In this document: in pieces, positions 17,036-25,337 of the stretch
How the letters are laid out: the number at the start of each line of letters is the position of its first letter
How positions within the stretch are numbered: position 1 is the first letter of the stretch
DNA from: Pseudomonas sp. MWU13-2105
Lineage (GTDB): Bacteria > Pseudomonadota > Gammaproteobacteria > Pseudomonadales > Pseudomonadaceae
Direction: 5' to 3'
Assembly: GCF_023242315.1 (NCBI RefSeq)
Contig: NZ_JALLIY010000011.1
Location: forward strand, 62,001-126,000
DNA: 64,000 nt
The notes under the pieces: model-generated
What the model was told of the DNA's origin: nothing
Seen by the model: only the letters and a program-made list of their open reading frames with translations
Databases searched by the model: none
Program-made: the position numbers and the translations under genes

Positions 17036-17818
17036 ATGAAAAAGGTTCTGTTGTTTACCGCATTGGCGGCTGCTCTGGCGGCAGGTCTGGCCCAGGCTGG
17101 CGAGAAACTGGTCGTGGCCGCGACGCCGGTTCCGCATGCCGAGATCCTCGAACTGATCAAGCCGACCCTGGCCAAAGAAGGCGTGGACCTGGAAATCAAG
17201 ATGTTCACCGACTACGTGCAACCCAATACCCAGGTTGCCGAGAAACACCTGGACGCCAACTACTTCCAGACCAAGCCGTACCTGGATGGTTTCAACAAAG
17301 GCAAGGGTACCAACCTGGTCACCGTGATCGGCGTGCACGTCGAACCTTTCGGCGGTTACTCGAAGAAAGTCAAAAGCCTGGCTGAGCTGAAAGACGGTGC
17401 CACCGTGGCGATCCCGAACGAAGGCAGCAACAGCGGCCGTGCCCTGCTGCTCCTGCAGAAAGCCGGTCTGATTACCCTGAAAGACCCGACCAACGCCCTG
17501 TCGACGCCCAAAGACATCGTCAAGAACGACAAGCACCTGAAGTTCAAGGAACTGGAATCGGCCCTGCTGCCACGGGTCCTGGACCAGGTCGACCTGGACC
17601 TGATCAATACCAACTACGCGCTGGAGGCGGGCCTGAACCCGGCTAAGGACGCGCTGCTGATCGAAGGTGCCGATTCGCCTTACGTGAACTTCCTGGTGGC
17701 CCGTCCGGACAACAAGGACAGCGCCGCGATCCAGAAACTGGCCAAGGCCCTGACCAGCCCGGAAGTGAAAGCTTTCATCGCCCAGAAGTACAAAGGCGCG
17801 GTACTGCCGGCGTTCTGA
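17036..17818 (+). CDS. orphan MetQ/NlpA-family periplasmic binding protein
   Basis: 260-residue NlpA/MetQ-family solute-binding protein. It has a signal peptide (MKKVLLFTALAAALAAGLAQA, cleavage before GEKLVV) without a lipobox cysteine, so it should be a soluble periplasmic protein rather than the lipoprotein typical of MetQ. Family motifs include ATPVPHAEILE, DYVQPNTQVAEKHLDANYFQ, AIPNEGSNSGRAL and INTNYALEAGLNP. No permease or ATPase gene is next to it. It may deliver to the MetNI-like pair at 36063-37818. The ligand could be methionine or another sulfur compound, on context only. A terminator follows. Confidence 0.9.
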   Translation: MKKVLLFTALAAALAAGLAQAGEKLVVAATPVPHAEILELIKPTLAKEGVDLEIKMFTDYVQPNTQVAEKHLDANYFQTKPYLDGFNKGKGTNLVTVIGVHVEPFGGYSKKVKSLAELKDGATVAIPNEGSNSGRALLLLQKAGLITLKDPTNALSTPKDIVKNDKHLKFKELESALLPRVLDQVDLDLINTNYALEAGLNPAKDALLIEGADSPYVNFLVARPDNKDSAAIQKLAKALTSPEVKAFIAQKYKGAVLPAF

Positions 17819-17844
17819 TTGGCGAATAAGTCCTTCAAGGTTTG

Positions 17845-17878
17845 AACGCCGACGAGCAACCAGCGTCGGCGTTTTTTA
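17845..17878 (+). terminator. intrinsic terminator of the orphan MetQ gene
   Basis: AACGCCGACG pairs with CGTCGGCGTT around a 9-base loop and is followed by a T run (17872-17877). It lies 27 bases after the stop codon. Confidence 0.9.
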
Positions 17879-17910
17879 TTGCCCGGATTTTGGCGGAGGG
17901 GCATGACCCC

Positions 17911-18044
17911 TTGTGGCGAGCGGGCTTGCCCGCGCTGGGGCGCGAAGCGGCCCTAAAACCGGCGAGCTCGGTGTTTCAGGAAGACCAGGGATGCCGGTTT
18001 TTCGACTGCTGCGCAGTCGAACGCGGGCAAGCCCGCTCGCCACA
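17911..18044. repeat. REP pair
   Basis: Left arm TTGTGGCGAGCGGGCTTGCC and right arm GGCAAGCCCGCTCGCCACA. The inner segment includes CGACTGCTGCGCAGTCG. Same subfamily as 3105, 7573, 39514 and 51906. Confidence 0.9.
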
Positions 18045-18161
18045 TTGAGTCCTGGGTGTCGCTACGCCTTGCTGTGGCACCTTCACCGCGCGCCGCAGCG
18101 CCACCAGCAGTTTCACAATGTCCTGGGGATCGAGCTTTTCCGGCGCATTTGCCTGGGCCAT
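17976..18161 (-). CDS. possible small protein with REP-encoded tail (uncertain)
   Basis: A 61-codon open frame starting MAQANAPEKLDPQDIVKLL, with AAGGACAG about 8 bases before the ATG. The first 30 or so residues form a plausible amphipathic helix. The rest is translated through the REP element, which argues either for recent tail replacement or for a spurious frame. It lies downstream of the ATPase gene on the same strand. I do not recognise a family. Comparison of homologues would decide. Confidence 0.25.
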   Translation of the reverse strand: MAQANAPEKLDPQDIVKLLVALRRAVKVPQQGVATPRTQCGERACPRSTAQQSKNRHPWSS

Positions 18162-18330
18162 GGGTACTGTCCTTGTAATGAGGGGCCATTGAATCTGGCC
18201 ATTGGCATCCCTGCTTGGAGCCCACTCGGGTGAAAAAGATCCGTACTGCAACCCGATCAAGGTAGTCGCCGCTTCCCTGTCCGGCAAATCCCGGTGCTCA
18301 GGTACGCTGCCCGGGGCTGGGCTGACACTG

Positions 18331-19491
18331 TCAATCCGGCCAGTTCCAGGCCGGTTCGTCGAGTATCCCCTGGCCGACAATGGTGGTCTGTCCCAACTCC
18401 TTTTCCAGCACGATGCAATTGCACGCCGGGTCCTGCTGCAATGCCGCGATAAGGCGGCTGGCATGGGACACCACCCATACCTGGGAATGCTCCGAAGCCT
18501 GCACGATCAGGCGCGCCAGGGCCGGCAGCAGGTCCGGGTGCAGGCTGGTTTCCGGTTCGTTCAGGACCATCAGGGTCGGTGGCCGGGGGGTCAGCAACGC
18601 CGCCACCAACAACAGATAACGCAGGGTCCCGTCCGACAGCTCGGCGGCGGACAGCGGTCGCAGCAGTCCCTCCTGATGAAATTCGATGGCAAAGCGCGCG
18701 CCCTGCAGCGGCGCGATCTCCAGTCGAGAGCCAGGAAAGGCATCGCTGATGGCCGCGCGCAGGGCTTCGGCATCGCCGATTTCGATAATGGTCCGCAACG
18801 CCGCTGCGAGATCGCGACCCTCGTGATGCAGCACCGGCGTGCGTGTTCCCAGTTGGGGCTGGCGCGCCGGCGCCTCGGCGTCGCTGCGAAAGTGATCATA
18901 AAAGCGCCAGCCGCGAATGCTCTCGCGCAGTAACAATACTTCCGGTGAACCGCGCAGATTGCCGACCTGATCGAACAGGCTGTCGAAGCTTGGCGTATGT
19001 TGCGCCAGCACCTCCCAGTCACGCCCCGCGCGGGCCTTGACCATCGGCCCCGAGCGTCCCACCAGCAGGCTGGCGGGGCGATACAGGGGGCCGGCCCAGA
19101 TGCATTCGCGCTTGATCTCCGGATCGAGGGAAAACCACGAAAGACTCGGCTCGGGCAGCCCCAGCGAGATGGCATAGCTGAAGTCTTCTCCGGCAAACCC
19201 CAGGCGCAGGCGCTTGGCCTTTGAACGCGGGCCGCCTTCGATGGCCACTTCACCGTTGCGCATGCGTCGGCTGATGGTCGGCGGTCCGGCCCAGAAGGTC
19301 GAATCCAGCCCGCCTTCCCGCGCCAGGGCGTTGACCACCCCGCCCTGGGCGGTTTCCGCCAGCAGGCGCAGGGCGCGATACAGGTTGGATTTGCCGCTGC
19401 CATTGGGCCCGGTAATCAGGTTCAGCCGACCCAGGGGCACCACCAGTTTGTTGATCGAGCGGTAGTTGGCGACCGCCAGGGTCTTGAGCAT
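18331..19491 (-). CDS. COG4637-type predicted ATPase (RecF/ABC-like AAA)
   Basis: 386-residue ATPase with a split ABC-type nucleotide-binding fold. The start at 19491 (MLKTLAVANYRSI) fits the family; the open frame upstream has no domain signal. Walker A is GPNGSGKSN near residue 29, the ABC signature-like segment is LSDGTLRYLLL near 300, Walker B is LMVLNEPETSLHP, and the switch histidine is in WVVSHASRL. There is no membrane segment. Similar proteins are called AAA_21 or predicted ATPase; some relatives belong to toxin-antitoxin or defence pairs, but no nuclease partner is adjacent. The function is unknown. Confidence 0.85.
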   Translation of the reverse strand: MLKTLAVANYRSINKLVVPLGRLNLITGPNGSGKSNLYRALRLLAETAQGGVVNALAREGGLDSTFWAGPPTISRRMRNGEVAIEGGPRSKAKRLRLGFAGEDFSYAISLGLPEPSLSWFSLDPEIKRECIWAGPLYRPASLLVGRSGPMVKARAGRDWEVLAQHTPSFDSLFDQVGNLRGSPEVLLLRESIRGWRFYDHFRSDAEAPARQPQLGTRTPVLHHEGRDLAAALRTIIEIGDAEALRAAISDAFPGSRLEIAPLQGARFAIEFHQEGLLRPLSAAELSDGTLRYLLLVAALLTPRPPTLMVLNEPETSLHPDLLPALARLIVQASEHSQVWVVSHASRLIAALQQDPACNCIVLEKELGQTTIVGQGILDEPAWNWPD

Positions 19492-19594
19492 GGATAAGGT
19501 CCTGCGGGGTGAATCGAGTCGTTGATCGGCGCGGAGGGCCTTGCGGAGCCGGTCCGGCCGCCCTCGTTGGCAGCCGGTACCTACAGCTATGGCA

Positions 19595-20632
19595 TCACTC
19601 CGCCGTCGACGGTTTCTCCCACAAATTGATTCCGCCTTCCTGGGCGAAGCAATCAATCTCCGCCAGCTCTTCCTGAGTGAAACTCAGGTTCTTCAGCGCG
19701 CCGACGTTCTCGATGATCTGCTCCGGCCGGCTCGCACCGATCAGCGCCGAGGTCACCCGTGGGTCGCGCAGGGTCCAGGCCAAGGCCAATTGCGCGAGGC
19801 TCTGCCCGCGACGCTGGGCGATTTCATTGAGTGCACGCACATGAGCGATATTCGCCTCGGACAAGTGCGACGCCTGCAGCGAACCGCCACCCGGACGATT
19901 GACCCGCGCATCCTTCGGCACGCCATTGAGGTATTTGTCGGTCAACAGGCCCTGGGCCAACGGGGTAAAGGCGATCACCCCGGTCCCGAGTTCTTCGACG
20001 GTGTCCAGCAGGTCCTTTTCCACCCAGCGATTGAGCAGGTTGTAGGCCGGTTGGTGAATCAGCAGCGGGACCTTCCACTCTTTCAGCAAGGCCGCGATCT
20101 CGCGGGTTTTCACCCCGGAATACGACGAGATGCCGATATACAGCGCCTTGCCCTGCTGCACGGCGCTGGCCAGCGCACTGGCGGTTTCTTCCAGCGGGGT
20201 GTCCGCGTCGAAGCGGTGCGAATAGAAGATATCCACGTAGTCCAGGCCCAGGCGTTGCAGGCTCTGGTCGAGGCTGGCGAGCACGTATTTGCGCGAACCG
20301 CCGCCCTGGCCGTAAGGGCCGGGCCACATGTCCCAGCCGGCTTTGCTGGAGATGATCAGTTCGTCGCGGTACTGCTTGAAGTCTTCGCGCAGCAGGCGCC
20401 CGAAGTTGATCTCGGCGCTGCCGTAGGGCGGGCCATAGTTGTTCGCCAGGTCGAAGTGGTTGATGCCCAGGTCGAAGGCGGTGCGCAGCAAGGCGCGCTG
20501 GGTGTCGATCGGCGTGCTGTCGCCGAAGTTGTGCCACAGGCCCAGGGACAACGCCGGTAGCACCAGCCCGCTGCGTCCGACGCGGCGGTAGGGAATGCAG
20601 TCGTAGCGGTTTTCGGCAGCTTGGTAAGTCAT
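19595..20632 (-). CDS. aldo/keto reductase, YghZ/L-glyceraldehyde-3-phosphate reductase type
   Basis: 345-residue NADPH-dependent aldo/keto reductase. The catalytic set is visible: Asp in FDLANNYGPPYGSAE, Tyr in the same segment, Lys in IISSKAGWDMWPGPYG, and His in DIFYSHRFD. The AGWDMWPGPYGQGGGSRKY stretch and the length match the E. coli YghZ/GPR group, which reduces L-glyceraldehyde 3-phosphate and methylglyoxal. It lies 103 bases from the ATPase gene on the same strand. The role is likely aldehyde detoxification; the substrate is inferred from family. Confidence 0.9.
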   Translation of the reverse strand: MTYQAAENRYDCIPYRRVGRSGLVLPALSLGLWHNFGDSTPIDTQRALLRTAFDLGINHFDLANNYGPPYGSAEINFGRLLREDFKQYRDELIISSKAGWDMWPGPYGQGGGSRKYVLASLDQSLQRLGLDYVDIFYSHRFDADTPLEETASALASAVQQGKALYIGISSYSGVKTREIAALLKEWKVPLLIHQPAYNLLNRWVEKDLLDTVEELGTGVIAFTPLAQGLLTDKYLNGVPKDARVNRPGGGSLQASHLSEANIAHVRALNEIAQRRGQSLAQLALAWTLRDPRVTSALIGASRPEQIIENVGALKNLSFTQEELAEIDCFAQEGGINLWEKPSTAE

Positions 20633-20736
20633 CGAATCCTCTCTCGTTGGGCAGTTTCAGCGAAGTGGTCCAGCATACGCCGAACTCAGACCGCCGCCGA
20701 CAGCGGTTCTATCCATGGCTGAAACCTTTCATGTAT

Positions 20737-21627
20737 CTACACCGCCTGGGCAAAGATATCGCTGATCCAGTCCACGAATACCCGCACCCTCGGCGACATA
20801 TGCCGGTTCTGCGGGTAGAGCACCGACACCGGCATTGGCGGCGGCGGATGGCCCGGCAGGACTTCCTTGAGCAGGCCCTGGCCGATCTGTTCCGCCACCC
20901 GGTAATGCGGCACCTGGATCAGCCCCAGTCCGTACACCGCCGAGGCGGCATAGATCTCGGCGCCGAACACCGACACCCGGCCCGCCAGCGGCACCTCGCG
21001 TAGCTCGCCGGCCTCGGTGAACTCGAACGGGAACAACTTGCCGGTGGTCCTGGAAACGTAGTTCACGCCCTGGTGCCGGCTCAGGTCCGCGAGGCTTTGT
21101 GGCTCACCGTATTTGCGCAGGTACGCCGGGCTGGCGCAGGTCACCTGGCGCAGGTTGGCGACGCGCCGGCCGACCAGCGATGAGTCGCCGAGATTGCCCG
21201 AACGCAGCACGCAGTCCACGCCCTCGGCAATCAGGTCGATAAAGTGGCTGGCCTCGCTCATCGAGACGTCGATATCCGGATAGCGTTCGAGAAATGCCGG
21301 CAACGCCGGGACCACGAAGTACCTCGCCAGCGTCCCCTGCAAATCCACCCGCAGGCGGCCCTTGGGCGCCACCGAACGAAAAGCCAGCTCGGCTTCCTCC
21401 AATTCCGCCAGCAACTGCACGCAGCGTCGGTAATAAGCCTCGCCGTCGAGGGTGGGGCGGACGCGGCGGGTACTACGCTCCAACAGCCGGGTACCGAGCC
21501 AGGCCTCGAACTGATTCAGCGTGTGGGTCAGGGTTGCGCGAGGCAGGTTCAGGTCTTCGGCGGCCAGGGTGAAGCTGCTGCGCTCGTAGATGCGGACAAA
21601 AACCTTCATGGCCTTGACCTGGTCCAT
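20737..21627 (-). CDS. LysR-family transcriptional regulator
   Basis: 296-residue LysR regulator of the group that often controls a neighbouring oxidoreductase. It begins MDQVKAMKVFVRIYERSSF, with a helix-turn-helix in AEDLNLPRATLTHTLNQFE (about 22-40), then a substrate-binding domain from about 90. It is divergent from the short-chain dehydrogenase gene with a 125-base gap, the classical LysR-target layout. The inducer is unknown. Confidence 0.9.
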   Translation of the reverse strand: MDQVKAMKVFVRIYERSSFTLAAEDLNLPRATLTHTLNQFEAWLGTRLLERSTRRVRPTLDGEAYYRRCVQLLAELEEAELAFRSVAPKGRLRVDLQGTLARYFVVPALPAFLERYPDIDVSMSEASHFIDLIAEGVDCVLRSGNLGDSSLVGRRVANLRQVTCASPAYLRKYGEPQSLADLSRHQGVNYVSRTTGKLFPFEFTEAGELREVPLAGRVSVFGAEIYAASAVYGLGLIQVPHYRVAEQIGQGLLKEVLPGHPPPPMPVSVLYPQNRHMSPRVRVFVDWISDIFAQAV

Positions 21628-21752
21628 GGGCGCTCCGTTGCGATTGATTGTTGGTGATTATTGAACAGTCAAGCCAACTATCGGGCATTTATCAGCCCGG
21701 GTAAACATGTGAAATTGGCTCCACACCCAACGAACACCTCAGGAGATTCGAC

Positions 21753-22493
21753 ATGACTACCCAGACTCGGAAAGTGGCCATCGTCACTGGCGCCTCGCGC
21801 GGCATCGGCGCTGTTATCGCCCGCCAGCTGGCGGCGGAAGGTTTCGCCGTCGCCATCAACTATGCCAGCAGTGCTACCGAAGCCTCGGCGCTGGCGGTGG
21901 AACTGCGTCAGGCCGGTCACCAGGCCATAGCGATCCGGTCCGATGTCGCCAGCTCCGCCGATGTCGCGCGGATGTTCGACGAGACCGAGCAGCAACTGGG
22001 CAAGGTCGATGTGCTGATCAACAACGCCGGCATCCTCAAGGTCATGCCCCTGGCCCAGCACAGTGACGCACTGTTCGAGCAGACCTTCGCCATCAACACC
22101 CGTGGCACTTTCAACACCCTGCGCGAAGCCGCGACGCGGATGAACGATGGTGGCCGTATCGTCAACTTCTCCAGCAGCACCGTGGCCCTGAACCTGCCCG
22201 GCTACGCGGTGTATATCGCCAGCAAGGCGGCGGTGGAGTCCTTCACCCACGTGTTCTCCAAGGAACTGCGCGGTCGCCAGATCACCGTCAACGCGGTGGC
22301 CCCGGGTCCGGTGGCGACTGAACTGTTCCTTCACGGCAAGAGCGAAGAGCAGATCCAGACCTTCGCCAAGATGCCGCCGCTGGAGCGTCTCGGTCAGCCG
22401 GAAGATATCGCCGGCGTGGTGTCCTTCCTGGTCAGCCCGGCCGCTGCCTGGGTCAACGGCCAGATCCTGCGCGCCAACGGCGGCCTGGTCTGA
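21753..22493 (+). CDS. short-chain dehydrogenase/reductase
   Basis: 246-residue SDR oxidoreductase. The cofactor motif VTGASRGIGAV is at residues about 11-21, NNAG at about 90, the catalytic Ser in VNFSSSTVAL, and the Tyr and Lys in YIASK (about 153-157). NYASSATEA after strand 2 suggests NADP(H) preference. AGGAG precedes the ATG. It is divergent from, and probably regulated by, the LysR gene. The substrate is unknown; relatives are annotated as 3-oxoacyl-ACP reductase-like. Confidence 0.9.
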   Translation: MTTQTRKVAIVTGASRGIGAVIARQLAAEGFAVAINYASSATEASALAVELRQAGHQAIAIRSDVASSADVARMFDETEQQLGKVDVLINNAGILKVMPLAQHSDALFEQTFAINTRGTFNTLREAATRMNDGGRIVNFSSSTVALNLPGYAVYIASKAAVESFTHVFSKELRGRQITVNAVAPGPVATELFLHGKSEEQIQTFAKMPPLERLGQPEDIAGVVSFLVSPAAAWVNGQILRANGGLV

Positions 22494-22645
22494 TCAGCGC
22501 ATCAGCCTCCGAATGATTGCCCGGTTCGCGGGCGGAGATGTTGGAAGACCTGTTGCAGGTCAGTGGCCAGTAAGGGCGCGGGTTTCGATCTACAGTGTTA
22601 GGGAGGGATGAGCGTCAGGGTTCAGTCATGTGTGGCGTTCAAAAT

Positions 22646-22760
22646 GGCCTTCGCGGGCAAGCTCCGCTCCCACAAGTTCCAGGCGTACGCAAAATATTGA
22701 TACGACTCGGACATTGTGGGGGCGGAGCCTGTCGGGACGGCGCATCGCCGCGAAGACGGC
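22646..22760. repeat. REP pair between SDR gene and small membrane protein gene
   Basis: Left arm TTCGCGGGCAAGCTCCGCTC followed by CCACAA, and right arm TTGTGGGGGCGGAGCCTGTC then CGCCGCGAAGACGGC. The arms are imperfect complements. Confidence 0.8.
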
Positions 22761-22795
22761 ATAACAGGCAACACAGCACTCAGGAGGATCCCCCC

Positions 22796-23053
22796 ATGCA
22801 CACCGCCATCATCCTCGCCATCGGCCTGATCCTGCTCGGTGGCACGCTGTTCTTCGGCCAGCGCCTGGGCATCAACCGGCAAATCCTCGGCGCCGGCTTT
22901 CTCGGCATGTGGCTGCTGGCGACCATCGTCAACGGCGCCATCGGCGTGATCACCGCCCACCAGAGCCTGCTTTCGGAGTTGATGATCGGGTTGGCGGTGT
23001 TCGGCCTGCCGGCCATCGCCATGGCCTTGTTCATGGTGCTGGACAAGGCCTGA
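22796..23053 (+). CDS. small three-helix membrane protein of unknown function
   Basis: 85-residue protein beginning MHTAIILAIGLILLG, with three hydrophobic helices (about 4-19, 33-52 and 63-81) and little else. AGGAGGA lies 7 bases before the ATG at 22796, which makes the start secure even though a longer frame opens at 22595 inside the repeat. It converges with betT, with stop codons 9 bases apart. I do not recognise a named family. Confidence 0.75.
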   Translation: MHTAIILAIGLILLGGTLFFGQRLGINRQILGAGFLGMWLLATIVNGAIGVITAHQSLLSELMIGLAVFGLPAIAMALFMVLDKA

Positions 23054-23062
23054 GCCGGCATT

Positions 23063-25057
23063 TCAACGGACCAGATGGAGGAACTGCATATGCCGTTCGT
23101 ACTGGTCGAGGATGTCGTTGCTGATCTGCTCCTTGCTGTAGCCCATCAGGTCATAGTCCTGGCTGCCTTCGCGCAGGTGCACTTCGGCGCGGTAGTAGCG
23201 GCGGTTGCGCAGCTCCCTGGGGCCCATGCCGCCACGGGCGAAGGATGGCGTGAAGTAGCCGCGCATCTGCACCTGGTAGATGAACGGATGCTGGTCGCCA
23301 TGGCCGATTTCCAGGCTGACGCTGTCATTCGCCGGGTCCGGTTGCGTGACCACGTTCAGGCCCTTCTCGACGAACCCCGCACTGACTGCCTCGATGGCCG
23401 GGCGCACCGTCTGGTCGAGGAAACGATACACCTCATCGCGCGACGGGAAGTGCACCGCCTGGCTCAGACGCTGGCGCCAGCCGCTGCGCCGCGAATGGGA
23501 TACCGGCGCCAGAGAATGCAACTGGGCGATCTGCTTTTGCGATTCGAGGTAGAACGCCTTGTGCAGCCCCCACATCATCAGTAGCAGGATCAGCGAGAAC
23601 GGCAGCGAAGTCAGCACCACCGCCGACTTCAGCGCATCGATGCTGCCGGAAAACAGCAGCGCGCTGGTGATCAGCGCGGTCATCGCGCCCCAGAACACCC
23701 GCAGCCATTTCGGCCCGTCCTCGTCGGCGCTGCCGCCACGGGCGGAGAGTGTCGAGAGCACCACGGTGCCGGAGTCAGCCGAGGTGACGAAGAACACGAA
23801 GCTGATAAACACCGTGATCGCTATCACGGTCCTGCTCCAGGGATAGGTTTCCAGCAACAGGTACAGGGTCCGCGACGGATCCTCGATGGCCGACTGGCCG
23901 AGGGCGACCATGCCGTGGTTGAGCAACTGGTCGATGGCGCTGTTGCCGAAGATCGACATCCACGCCAGGGTGAAGCCCAGCGGAATCAGCAGCACGCCGA
24001 AGACGAATTCGCGAATGGTCCGGCCTCGGGAAATCCGCGCGATAAACAGGCCGACAAACGGCGACCAGGCAATCCACCAGGCCCAATAGAACACCGTCCA
24101 GCCGCCCAGCCAGTCACTCGGCTTGTCGTAGGCGTAGAGATCGAAACTCTTGGTCGGCAGTGCGCCGAGGTAGTCACCGACGTTCTGGATCAGGGTATTG
24201 AGCAGGTGCTGGGTGGGCCCGGCGAACAGCACGAACAGCAGCAGCGCGCAGGCCAGCAGCATGTTGATATCGGACATCACTCGCACGCCCTTGTCGACAC
24301 CGGCCACCGCGACGGCGATGGCCGCGCCCATCATCAGGCTGATCAGCCCGATCTGGATCCACTGGGTGTGGGGCACATTGAACAGGTAGTCCAGTCCCGA
24401 GTTGAGGTGCAGCACGCCAAAGCCCATGTCGGCGCCGAGGCCGAACACCGTGGCGATGATGCCGAAGCCGTCCACGGCATAGCCGATGGGCCCGTTGATG
24501 CGCTTGCCGATCAGCGGGTAGAGCGCCGAGCGCAGGGCCAGCGGCAGGTTATGCCGGTAGGCGAAGTAGGCCAGGGCCATGCCGACGAAGGCGAACACAC
24601 CCCAGCCGTGCAGGCCCCAGTGCAGAAACAGGATTTGCATGGCCTGGCGCGCGGCGGCCTGGGTCCCGGCTTCGCCCTGGGGCGGTTGCAGCAGGTGGGT
24701 CAGCGGTTCGGAGACACAGAAGAAGAACAGGGTGATGCTGATCCCGGCGGCGAACAGCATGCCGGCCCAGGACAGGTAACTGAACTCGGGTTCGTCGTGG
24801 TCGGCACCGAGCTTGATCTTGCCGTAGCCGGACAAGGCGGTGACCACCACGAAGACCAGGTACAGGGTCATCGCCAGCATGTAGTACCAGCCGACCGTAT
24901 TGGCCGCCCAGTTCTGCGCCGCCAGCAGCCATCGGCCGGCGGCTTCGGGCAGGGCCATGACCACCAGGCCGAACAGCAGGATGAAGCTCGCGGCGAAGTA
25001 GAACAGCGGCGGGTTCATGCGGATCGGGCTATGGGTGGAGGGAGGTGAAGTGCTCAT
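23063..25057 (-). CDS. betT: BCCT-family choline/betaine transporter BetT
   Basis: 664-residue secondary transporter with twelve predicted helices. The BCCT signature is clear in FYWAWWIAWSPFVGLFIARISRGRTIREF (about residues 323-351). A long cytoplasmic C-terminal domain follows from about 505 and is the osmosensing tail found in BetT-type choline carriers. The signature GADMGFGVLHLNSGLDYLF is also typical. The start is the ATG at 25057 (MSTSPPSTHSPIRMN), although M14 is an alternative. No betIBA genes are in the window. A palindrome typical of TetR-family operators lies 93-120 bases upstream, suggesting BetI-like repression relieved by choline. Confidence 0.92.
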   Translation of the reverse strand: MSTSPPSTHSPIRMNPPLFYFAASFILLFGLVVMALPEAAGRWLLAAQNWAANTVGWYYMLAMTLYLVFVVVTALSGYGKIKLGADHDEPEFSYLSWAGMLFAAGISITLFFFCVSEPLTHLLQPPQGEAGTQAAARQAMQILFLHWGLHGWGVFAFVGMALAYFAYRHNLPLALRSALYPLIGKRINGPIGYAVDGFGIIATVFGLGADMGFGVLHLNSGLDYLFNVPHTQWIQIGLISLMMGAAIAVAVAGVDKGVRVMSDINMLLACALLLFVLFAGPTQHLLNTLIQNVGDYLGALPTKSFDLYAYDKPSDWLGGWTVFYWAWWIAWSPFVGLFIARISRGRTIREFVFGVLLIPLGFTLAWMSIFGNSAIDQLLNHGMVALGQSAIEDPSRTLYLLLETYPWSRTVIAITVFISFVFFVTSADSGTVVLSTLSARGGSADEDGPKWLRVFWGAMTALITSALLFSGSIDALKSAVVLTSLPFSLILLLMMWGLHKAFYLESQKQIAQLHSLAPVSHSRRSGWRQRLSQAVHFPSRDEVYRFLDQTVRPAIEAVSAGFVEKGLNVVTQPDPANDSVSLEIGHGDQHPFIYQVQMRGYFTPSFARGGMGPRELRNRRYYRAEVHLREGSQDYDLMGYSKEQISNDILDQYERHMQFLHLVR

Positions 25058-25149
25058 GAAATAGGCACCTCAAGGGGGGGGAACGTGGCTGGACATCTCG
25101 GACTCAGCAAAGGCAAGCCTCCTGTTGTGAGCGGGCAGCGAACTACCGG

Positions 25150-25177
25150 TTTAACTTGAACGAACGGTCAAGTTAAA
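25150..25177. promoter_or_regulatory. palindromic operator upstream of betT (BetI/TetR-like)
   Basis: TTTAACTTGA and TCAAGTTAAA form a perfect 10-base inverted repeat around ACGAACGG. The core TTGAACGAACGGTCAA has the shape of TetR-family sites such as BetI boxes. It is 93 bases upstream of the betT ATG. Which protein binds is inferred. Confidence 0.6.
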
Positions 25178-25281
25178 CATGGATAGGGCTTTTTGGACTA
25201 ATCGCGGGGCTCGGCGGTGCTTTTCTTGCGTGAGCTTTCGGCAGGGGTATGACGCTGGTTATGGGGTGATCGTTCCGGCCT

Positions 25282-25304
25282 CTTCGCGGGCAAGCTCCGC
25301 GAAG
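25282..25304. repeat. short REP-derived hairpin
   Basis: CTTCGCGG and CCGCGAAG pair perfectly around GCAAGCT. It looks like a REP pair with most of its interior deleted, and lies between betT and epsC. Confidence 0.7.
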
Positions 25305-25337
25305 ACGGCCTGACAGGCGACAAGGTTGTTCCTGGCC

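Noticed and set aside
17036..17110. Lipoprotein signal in the orphan MetQ-like protein
   Set aside because: The signal peptide ends AQAGEK, with no lipobox cysteine.
18331..19491. Defence system (OLD- or RloC-type) around the predicted ATPase
   Set aside because: There is no TOPRIM or HNH domain in the protein and no partner nuclease, restriction or toxin gene next to it.
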